Assembly (NCBI GenBank): GCA_019308705.1
Contig: JAFDHW010000104.1
Location: 1-7,621 of the forward strand
Source of the DNA: Deltaproteobacteria bacterium
Lineage (GTDB): Bacteria; Desulfobacterota; Desulfobacteria; Desulfobacterales; Desulfatibacillaceae
Direction of reading: 5' to 3'
DNA length: 7,621 nt
Position 1 is the stretch's first letter. Every line of letters begins with the position of its first letter. Under the pieces are notes generated by a model. That model was not told the DNA's origin. It saw only the letters and a program-made list of their open reading frames with translations, and made no database searches. The position numbers and the translations under genes are program-made. This document shows, piece after piece, positions 1-5,548 of the stretch.

Positions 1-1098
1 CGGAAGGGGGCCCTTGGCCAGGGCCGCGGCCGGGAAAAGGGCCAGGACGAACCACAAAAGCCCGAACAAAAAGGCACGGTCCCTGCGGAAAAAATACCCC
101 AGCGCGGCCAAGCCCCCCAGGGCGAGGACCCCGGAGACGACACGCAGGGGATCAAAAAGCAGATGCTTGTCCGGCACGTCCAGCGCCCGGAAGAACCAGG
201 GAAACAGGCCGTCCTGCACGGTAAAGAGCCACTTGGGGACCAGGAGGGCCAGCTTGTGGAAAAGGCCGCTTCCGCCGCCTTGGCCCACGCTCCCCAGGAT
301 GGCGGGAAGGTTCGCCAGGGCCGTGGGCAGGTGCGGATACAGCAGGGCCGAGGTGTCCTCGCTGTAGGTGAGCCAGGAGAGCACGCGCAGAAACACCGCC
401 GTGCCGGCCGCCGCCCACAGGCCGGAAGTGGAAACAAGGATCCTCCCCGCGCGCCTCCTTCCCGCGATGAGAACCTGGTAGAGCGCCGCCCCCACGGGCA
501 GGAAAGCCATGGCCACCTGGGACAGGGCCGCCAGGAAGGCCGCGGCCGAGGCCAAAAGGTGCAGGGCCGCGGAGGCGGGGCCGCCCTTGAGCGCCCGGAT
601 GTGCAAATGGAGCGCCGCCAGGGCGAAGAAAAGCATGAGGAGTTCCTCCCGGCCGGGCAGCCAGGCCACGGGCTGGGCCGCGGCCGGGTGGACGGCGAAA
701 AGCGCCCCGGCAAACAGGCCGGCGGCGAAGGAGGATTCCTTGGCCCCCGCCTCGCGCACCGCGGTGCGGGCAAGCAGAAACACCAGAAGCACGTTGGCCA
801 GGTGCAGGAATAGGTTCACCGCGTGGAACGCCCCGGGTGAAAGCCCCCACAGCTCCCGGTCCACCGCGTAGCTCAAGGTGGTCACCGGGTAGAACACGTC
901 AAACGTGTAGTGGGTAAAAATGGCGGCGACGTTCTGGCGCGTCAGGCCGGTGGTGAGCGCGCTGTCGACCAGGGTCTTCACGTCGTCGTAGTTCACGAAC
1001 CCGAAGGAGGCCGTCTGGGCGAAGACCGCCAGGGGCAGGGCGGCAAGAAGCAGAAGCAGCCCGGCCTTCCGGGCGTATGCCGCGGTCTCCGGTTTCAC
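1..1098 (-). CDS. Gene D: GT-C-type membrane glycosyltransferase-like protein, probably with C-terminal TPRs; 3' end cut by window edge
   Basis: An open frame of 366 codons runs without a stop from a GTG start to the left edge, so the C-terminus is missing. The N-terminus is short and basic (K2, R10, K11), followed by a membrane helix at about residues 12-28. The first outer loop carries FGFVNYDD (acidic pair D38-D39). FYPVTTLSYAVD (residues 69-80) and HAVNLFLHLAN (92-102) match the family pattern of an aromatic-P loop and an H-x-x-N-x-x-x-H helix. HPAAAQPVAW (137-146) then GREE (149-152) follow, with about seven more hydrophobic segments. It is closest to gene C, sharing the HPAAA and PGREE signatures. 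Gene C ends in TPRs, so D very likely does too, but none is visible here. The GTG overlaps the gene C stop and has a purine-rich stretch about 5 bases upstream, so coupled translation is likely. The predicted role is transfer of a sugar from a lipid carrier at the outer face of the inner membrane; this is a family-level inference. The family assignment is firm and the substrate is unknown. Confidence 0.88.
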   Translation of the reverse strand, partial: MKPETAAYARKAGLLLLLAALPLAVFAQTASFGFVNYDDVKTLVDSALTTGLTRQNVAAIFTHYTFDVFYPVTTLSYAVDRELWGLSPGAFHAVNLFLHLANVLLVFLLARTAVREAGAKESSFAAGLFAGALFAVHPAAAQPVAWLPGREELLMLFFALAALHLHIRALKGGPASAALHLLASAAAFLAALSQVAMAFLPVGAALYQVLIAGRRRAGRILVSTSGLWAAAGTAVFLRVLSWLTYSEDTSALLYPHLPTALANLPAILGSVGQGGGSGLFHKLALLVPKWLFTVQDGLFPWFFRALDVPDKHLLFDPLRVVSGVLALGGLAALGYFFRRDRAFLFGLLWFVLALFPAAALAKGPLP

Positions 1099-1116
1099 GG
1101 CCGCCCCCTTTCCCCG
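1095..1116 (-). promoter_or_regulatory. GTGA stop/start overlap with purine-rich ribosome binding site for gene D
   Basis: On the minus strand the bases GGGGAAAGGGGG (1115-1104 and just upstream) precede a 5-base spacer, CGGCC, and then GTGA. GTG (1098-1096) starts gene D and TGA (1097-1095) ends gene C. Such overlaps usually mean that the downstream start is reached by reinitiation or local ribosome coupling. This junction decides the gene D start: the reading frame from this GTG opens directly into a basic N-terminus plus first membrane helix, as in gene C. Confidence 0.72.
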
Positions 1117-2903
1117 CGGCCGGGGTCCTTTTGGTCCCCCTGGACCAGAAGCCTTTCAACCTGCGCGAGCCCGGGAAGGTGCGGGTCCATGGCCCGGGCC
1201 CGCTCCAGGTGGCGGCGGGCCTGTTCATGGTCTCCCGCCCGCAAAAGCAGCACCGCCATGTTCAAATGCACGGTGGGGTTGGCCGCGGGCCGTTCCGCCG
1301 CCTGGGCGAAAAGCGAAAAGGCCTCGGCCTCCTCGCCTTTTTCCACCAGCACGTAAGCCAGGTTGTTGGCCCACCGCGGGTCGTCCGGGTGCATGTGCAT
1401 GCCCAGCCTGGCGTAGGATTCGGCCTGGTCCAGTTTCCCCAGCCCCATGAGGTGGTCCAAAAGTTTGCCGAACAGGGGGTGAAACCCCTGGTGCAGCGAA
1501 AAGGACCTGGCGTGGTGAAAGAGCGCCTCCTTGGTTTTCCCCCGCTCCATGAGCTGCTGGCCCAGGTAGTGGTGGGCCACGGGATTGTCCGGGTAGACCG
1601 CGAGGTGATGCTCCCACAGGGCGACGCCGCTTTTCCACGCGCCAAGGGAAAAGGCCGAGGCCAGGGCCAGGGCCAGGGCCAGGACCGGGAGAAGCCCGGA
1701 CGCTTTGTTGGCCCCGGAAGGGCCTCCCGAAAACGCGGACCGCGCAACCGCCAGGGCCAGCCCGGCCAGGGGGATGTATAAATACCGCTCGGCCCGGAGG
1801 ATATGGTTCGAAAACAGGTTGGAGGCGGGCAGCAGCCCGGCGGCCAGCCACGCCAGGGCCAGCCAGGCCACGGGGTCTTGCCTGCGCCTTGAAAGATGCC
1901 AGGCGAAAAAGGCCGCGGCCGCGATACCCAGGGGGACCCAGACCGGCCAGGGGTCGAAGGCCGGGGGAAACACGGCGGGAATGGTCAGCACAAAGGCCAT
2001 GTGCAGGAAGTTGAATCCGAACAGGCCGAAAAACAAGGCAAAGCGGCCAAGCAGGCCGCCTTCCCCACGGGTGAGGGTTCCCTCCCATGCGGCGGGGTCC
2101 GGCAGCCGGTCCGCGGCCATGGCCAGGTAGGAGAAAAGCCCTTGGCCGGCGTCCGGCTCCAGGACGACCCGGGACAAAACCTTCAGCCCCAGGACCGCGG
2201 CGGCGGCCAGCACAAGGGGCGCGACCCGCGCCAGGTCCCGCATCCACGGTTCCGGCCGGTTTTCCGCCCGCAGAAACGCCAGGGCCAGGACAGGGGCCAC
2301 GGCCCCCAGCGCGCCGGACAGGCAGGCGGCCAAGCCCGCGGCCCAGGCGGCGGCAAGGGGCCAGGCCGCCGCCTCTTCCCGCAGGCGGCGTTCCAGGGCC
2401 AGGAGCATGAGAAGCAGGAAGAACAGGGCCAAGACCTCCTCCCGGCCGGGGATCCAGGCCATGGTGGCGGCGGCCGCGGGATGCAGGGCGAACAGCGCGC
2501 CCGCCCAGAAGGCCTGGGCCCGGGCGGGGCCGGGAGCGGAGCCGAACCGCAGGGCCATCCGCCGGGCCAGGGCGTAAAGCAGAAGGGCGTTGGCCAGGTG
2601 CAAAAGCCCGTTGATGAGATGGAAGCCCATGGGCCCCGCGCCCCACACCAGCCTGTCCAGGGCCACGGAGGCCATGCGCACGGGGTAATAGGACGTGACG
2701 TAAAACGAGCCCAGGATGCCGCCCGGGGAAGGATGGGCCAGCAAGGGATTGGCCGCCACGAGCTGGAGGTCGTCCATGTCCACGAACCCGAAGGAAACCA
2801 CCGGCCAGTACAGGCCGCAGGCCAGAAGGACCAGCAGCACGGGGCCCAGGCGGCTTCCGGGCAAGGACCTGACCAGGGAAGACCCGGCACGGACGGGATT
2901 CAT
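1095..2903 (-). CDS. Gene C: GT-C-type membrane protein with a short C-terminal TPR domain (602 aa)
   Basis: The protein has a basic N-terminus (R5, R12, R18) and a first helix at about residues 19-37. FGFVDMDD puts the acidic pair at D44-D45 in the first outer loop. YYPVRMASVALD (72-83) and HLINGLLHLAN (95-105) follow. HPAAAATMAW (141-150) and GREE (153-156) match gene D, not A or B. There are several more hydrophobic segments, and RAERYLYIP ends at residue 378. A final helix contains a Leu-Ala run (408-415). About four TPRs occupy residues 437-573, followed by a charged tail (DPGRGERGRP). Members of this family are predicted lipid-linked-sugar transferases acting outside the inner membrane; the TPRs may recruit acceptors. 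The ATG at 2903 is preferred over an in-frame TTG at 2909 because ATG is stronger and both precede the same helix; neither has a clear Shine-Dalgarno sequence. The gene sits behind a terminator and a relatively AT-rich leader, and its stop overlaps gene D. The function is inferred. Confidence 0.9.
   Translation of the reverse strand: MNPVRAGSSLVRSLPGSRLGPVLLVLLACGLYWPVVSFGFVDMDDLQLVAANPLLAHPSPGGILGSFYVTSYYPVRMASVALDRLVWGAGPMGFHLINGLLHLANALLLYALARRMALRFGSAPGPARAQAFWAGALFALHPAAAATMAWIPGREEVLALFFLLLMLLALERRLREEAAAWPLAAAWAAGLAACLSGALGAVAPVLALAFLRAENRPEPWMRDLARVAPLVLAAAAVLGLKVLSRVVLEPDAGQGLFSYLAMAADRLPDPAAWEGTLTRGEGGLLGRFALFFGLFGFNFLHMAFVLTIPAVFPPAFDPWPVWVPLGIAAAAFFAWHLSRRRQDPVAWLALAWLAAGLLPASNLFSNHILRAERYLYIPLAGLALAVARSAFSGGPSGANKASGLLPVLALALALASAFSLGAWKSGVALWEHHLAVYPDNPVAHHYLGQQLMERGKTKEALFHHARSFSLHQGFHPLFGKLLDHLMGLGKLDQAESYARLGMHMHPDDPRWANNLAYVLVEKGEEAEAFSLFAQAAERPAANPTVHLNMAVLLLRAGDHEQARRHLERARAMDPHLPGLAQVERLLVQGDQKDPGRGERGRP
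1659..1682 (+). repeat. Four perfect tandem copies of hexamer GGCCAG inside gene C
   Basis: Four uninterrupted GGCCAG units on the plus strand read as (CTGGCC)x4 on the coding strand. They encode Leu-Ala four times at residues 408-415, within the last predicted membrane helix of gene C. The six-base unit is a multiple of three, so gain or loss of a unit would change helix length by two residues without a frameshift. This may be plain codon preference (CTG for Leu, GCC for Ala) or a slippage-prone tract. Confidence 0.85.
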
Positions 2904-3015
2904 GGGCAATGCGCCAAAAGAGAAGATTTCGGTGAAAAATCCCAGGGATACGTACCAAAGATATCACACGGGGGAAAGGATGGGTAGCCCGGGAACAGGT
3001 CCTTCTCCGGCGGCG
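2904..3015 (-). promoter_or_regulatory. Relatively AT-rich leader upstream of gene C, probable promoter region
   Basis: This is the non-coding stretch between the terminator after gene B and the gene C start. Its gene-C-proximal part (about 2904-2975) is clearly poorer in G+C than the rest of the window, as is common for promoters in GC-rich genomes. No convincing -35/-10 pair could be assigned; GATATC and TATCTT near 2958-2965 are weak -10-like words without a good -35. A short palindrome, ATCCC-A-GGGAT, lies at 2939-2949 and could be an operator half-site pair. The promoter call rests mainly on position after a terminator and on base composition. Confidence 0.35.
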
Positions 3016-3044
3016 AAAAACCGGACCCGCGGCCCGCGGGCCGG
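3016..3044 (-). terminator. Intrinsic (Rho-independent) terminator downstream of gene B
   Basis: Read on the minus strand, 3044-3036 (CCGG CCCGC) pairs with 3030-3021 (GCGGG T CCGG). This gives nine G-C pairs with a single bulged U at 3025 and a five-base loop, GGGCC (3035-3031). A run of five T residues follows directly (3020-3016). The hairpin begins 32 bases after the gene B stop, the usual place for a terminator. An alternative self-complementary 12-mer, GGCCCGCGGGCC, sits inside the same segment, but the longer stem abutting the T tract is the better fold. It should end transcription of the A-B unit and separate it from C-D. Confidence 0.8.
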
Positions 3045-3076
3045 CGGACAGCAGGTTTGTGCCAGAAGCCTCCTTT

Positions 3077-5491
3077 TCAGGAAGCGGGGTTTTCCATCCG
3101 CCGCCGAAGGTCCTCATACACAGGGGAGTCGCGCAGGGCCTTCAGATCCTCGTCGGCCTCCACCAGGTCCCATTGGGCGAATCCCCTTGCCGCGGCCTTT
3201 TCCAGCCACTCGGCGGCAAGGGCCTGGTCCCCCCGCAGGGAATGGAGGCAGGCCATGTTGTAGTATGCGGGGATGAGACCGGGCTGGGCGGCCATGGCCC
3301 GGGCAAAGGCCTCCTCGGCCCGGCCGTATTCCCCCCGGGTCATGTGCACGTGGCCCACGTTGTTGAGCACCGCGGCGGACTCCGGCGCCAGGGACAGGGC
3401 CTTCTGGTACATCTCCATGGCCTTGTCCAGCTCGCCCTGGTTCTTGTACAGGTTGCCCAGCCGGTTCAGGTACACGGGGTTGTCCGGGTCCTTTTGCACT
3501 TCCTTCTCCATGCGGGCCACGGCATCGGCCAGGCGCTGGTCCATAAGCCTCTTCAGGGCCTGTTGGGCCTTTTCGAACCCCGGGTCCGAGGCCAGGGCCT
3601 GGGCGTAGCACTCGCGGGCTTCGGCGGTGCGGCCCTGCTTTTCCAGGATTTCGCCCAGCTCGAAATGGGCAAAGGAGTACTTGCGCTCCGGGGCCAGGGC
3701 GACGGCGGCCTCCAGGTGCCGGATGGCCTCTTCCCACTTTTCCTGGCGCTTCAAGACCCGGCCCAGCTCGTAGTGCACGCTGGGCACCTTGTCGTACACG
3801 GAAAGGGCTCGTTCGTAGTATTCCCGGGCCTTGTCCAACTCGCCCCGCACGAAGTGGATGTCCCCCAGGTTCTGCAGGCTGGTGAACCGGTCCGGGTCCG
3901 CGGCCAGGGCCAATTCTTCGTGCCGAATGGCCTCCTCCAGGCGGCCGGTCCGGCCCAGGCACATGCCCAGAAGCCCGTGGGCCCCGGCGTGGGCCGGGTC
4001 CTTTTCCACCACCTTCTCAAGCACGGGAATGGCCCGTTCGCACTCCTGCTCCCGGAACAGGGCCAGGCCCAGATTGTACAGGGCGGGGACAAATCCCGGC
4101 TTCAGGGACGCGGCCCTTTCAAAATCCTCGGCCGCGGCGGCGGTGTTGCCCTGGTTGAGCAGGGAGGCCCCGCGGTCGTTGTAGGCCTCGGGGGAATCCG
4201 GCCGGATGGCGATGGCCCCGTCAAAGTGCTTCCGGGCCTTTTCGTGTTCGCCCCGTGCGGCCAGGGCGTTGGCCAGGGTGATCTCGGCCAGGTAATTCGG
4301 CCCGGTGACCTCTATGGCGTGTTCGAGCAGGGTGACGTCGTTCTTCCAGTACCCGGCCTGGGAAAAGGATGCCGCGGCCAGAACCGCCAGGAGCGCGCCC
4401 CCGGCCACGGCGGCCGACTTGACCGCCTTGCGGGCGGCGAACGCCCCGCCCACGGTCCAGGAGAACAGGATGAACACCCCCGCCGCCGGCACGTAGGCCC
4501 ACCGGGCCGCGAACGCCGGGGACAGGCGGCCCTCCAGAAGGGTCATGGGGACCAGGGAAATCAAAAACCACAGGGTTCCGGCCAGGACGCCGGGACGCTT
4601 GGCCGCCTGGAGCACGCCTCCGGCCACGGCCAGGGCCAGGAGCGCCAGGGACAGGATGGGCTGCCACAGGGGAATTTGCTCTGGAAAGGGGTAATAGGCG
4701 GCCAGGCCGGCCGGCCAAACCAGGTGTCCCAGAATCCACAGCGCGGAGACCGGCAGGTAGGCCAGCCGGACCCATCCCGGAGACAGGGACTCGGGGGTTC
4801 CACCCAGCGCCAGGGCGGCGGCCACGCCTCCAGCGGCCAGGAGGAGCATGGGGACTTTTTCCAGCGCCAATCGGCCCAGGGTGTTCCTGCGGGTTTCCCC
4901 GCCCAGAGGCCAGGCGTCCAGCACCAGGAGGACCAGGGGGAAGGCGGACATGGCGGGGTGGGACAGAAGGCCCGCGGCCAGGGCCGCGCACACGGCTAGG
5001 TAGCGGCCGGCCGAGGGCTTTTTGGCGTACCAGGCGTAGGCCAAGAGCCCGGCCATCCAGAACAAGCCCAAAAGGAGCACCTGGCGCTGGGCCACCCAAG
5101 CCACGGCCTCCACGTTGATGGGGTGGACGGCGAAAAGGCCCGCGGCCAGGGCGCCAAGCCACATCCTGCCGGTCATGGCGGCAAGCGCCAGAAACAGCAG
5201 GATGGCAGCGGCCGCGTGGATGAGCGCGTTCACCAGGTGGTGGGCCGCAGCCGTCCGGCCGAACAGGCTGATGTCCGCCATGTGGCTCATCCGGGAGAGG
5301 GGTCCCCAGAAACCGGGCCTTCCGGTGACAAACGCATCCTTCACGCCCTCGGCGGAAAGCCCTTGCGCTCCATGGCCGGCGGCCACGCGGGCCGGGTCCT
5401 CGAAAAACAAAAATTCATGCCCCTTCACCTGCCCGTAAACGACCAGGGTGAAAAGGGCCAGTCCCACGCATACCAGGGTCCGTCGCTGCAT
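3077..5491 (-). CDS. Gene B: GT-C-type membrane protein with a long C-terminal TPR array (804 aa); several family motifs altered
   Basis: The first helix spans about residues 5-20, after basic R3-R4. The first outer loop has FFED (E31-D32) instead of the usual DD. FWGPLSRMSHMAD (61-73), HHLVNALIH (84-92) and HPINVEAVAW (123-132) follow, then AQRQ where relatives have an acidic residue. Next come SHPAM (177-181) and LDAWPLG. AARWAYVP (about 328-335) lies where relatives have [DE]RxxYxP. About ten TPRs and one degenerate unit run from residue ~395 to ~770. The C-terminal cap contains LVEADEDLKALRDSP and closely matches gene A. The membrane half resembles bacterial relatives of TMTC-type O-mannosyltransferases; the TPRs are expected in the periplasm. 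I chose ATG 5491 because GGAG lies 10 bases upstream and the protein then begins just before the first helix; an in-frame TTG at 5536 would add 15 basic residues. It is probably cotranscribed with gene A and is followed by a terminator. It could be catalytically weak or a partner subunit. Confidence 0.92.
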   Translation of the reverse strand: MQRRTLVCVGLALFTLVVYGQVKGHEFLFFEDPARVAAGHGAQGLSAEGVKDAFVTGRPGFWGPLSRMSHMADISLFGRTAAAHHLVNALIHAAAAILLFLALAAMTGRMWLGALAAGLFAVHPINVEAVAWVAQRQVLLLGLFWMAGLLAYAWYAKKPSAGRYLAVCAALAAGLLSHPAMSAFPLVLLVLDAWPLGGETRRNTLGRLALEKVPMLLLAAGGVAAALALGGTPESLSPGWVRLAYLPVSALWILGHLVWPAGLAAYYPFPEQIPLWQPILSLALLALAVAGGVLQAAKRPGVLAGTLWFLISLVPMTLLEGRLSPAFAARWAYVPAAGVFILFSWTVGGAFAARKAVKSAAVAGGALLAVLAAASFSQAGYWKNDVTLLEHAIEVTGPNYLAEITLANALAARGEHEKARKHFDGAIAIRPDSPEAYNDRGASLLNQGNTAAAAEDFERAASLKPGFVPALYNLGLALFREQECERAIPVLEKVVEKDPAHAGAHGLLGMCLGRTGRLEEAIRHEELALAADPDRFTSLQNLGDIHFVRGELDKAREYYERALSVYDKVPSVHYELGRVLKRQEKWEEAIRHLEAAVALAPERKYSFAHFELGEILEKQGRTAEARECYAQALASDPGFEKAQQALKRLMDQRLADAVARMEKEVQKDPDNPVYLNRLGNLYKNQGELDKAMEMYQKALSLAPESAAVLNNVGHVHMTRGEYGRAEEAFARAMAAQPGLIPAYYNMACLHSLRGDQALAAEWLEKAAARGFAQWDLVEADEDLKALRDSPVYEDLRRRMENPAS

Positions 5492-5520
5492 CCGGTTTCT
5501 TCTCCGGCCCCGTGAGGGGC
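5492..5520 (-). promoter_or_regulatory. Gene B ribosome binding site with a small hairpin just upstream
   Basis: On the minus strand GGAGAAG (5505-5499) lies 7 bases before the ATG at 5491 and is the best Shine-Dalgarno match in the window, which decides the gene B start. Directly upstream, GCCCC-TCAC-GGGGC (5520-5507) can form a perfect five-pair G-C stem with a four-base loop. There is no following T run, so it is not a terminator. It could influence translation or RNA stability, or be chance in GC-rich DNA. Confidence 0.55.
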
Positions 5521-5548
5521 GATTTTCATGGGTCAACGCTAAAGAGGC

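Noticed and set aside
152..850. A 232-codon minus-strand frame and an overlapping plus-strand frame in the gene D region
   Set aside because: Both are Gly/Pro/Arg- or Gly/Gln-rich shadows of gene D, whose own frame carries the FVNYDD and HPAAA motifs and stays open to the edge.
3031..3042. Perfect palindrome GGCCCGCGGGCC as a protein binding site
   Set aside because: It lies wholly within the terminator stem-loop, and the longer stem ending at the T tract is the better explanation.
3049..3064. Sigma-54-like sequence TGGCAC-N5-TGCTG between gene B and the terminator
   Set aside because: The GG-to-GC spacing is one base short of the strict requirement, and the site lies upstream of the terminator, where it could not usefully serve gene C.
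1225..3117. A 630-codon minus-strand frame overlapping gene C in another phase
   Set aside because: The product is a Gly-Pro-Arg-Ala run typical of an off-frame reading of GC-rich DNA. It also crosses the terminator and the non-coding leader, and gene C explains the DNA.
3059..4999. A 646-codon open frame on the plus strand, antisense to gene B
   Set aside because: Its translation is rich in Gly, Gln, His, Pro and Val with no domain, helix pattern or repeat. Gene B on the other strand shows clear family motifs. Long antisense frames are expected opposite GC-rich genes.
5425..5529. Short frame starting at ATG 5529 (MKIAPHGAGEE...) in the A-B gap
   Set aside because: It has about 34 codons, no ribosome binding site, runs into gene B out of frame and shows no membrane or conserved pattern.
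5492..5536. TTG at 5536 as the gene B start
   Set aside because: It is in frame but has no Shine-Dalgarno sequence and adds a basic 15-residue stretch. ATG 5491 has GGAGAAG at good spacing and leads straight into the first helix.
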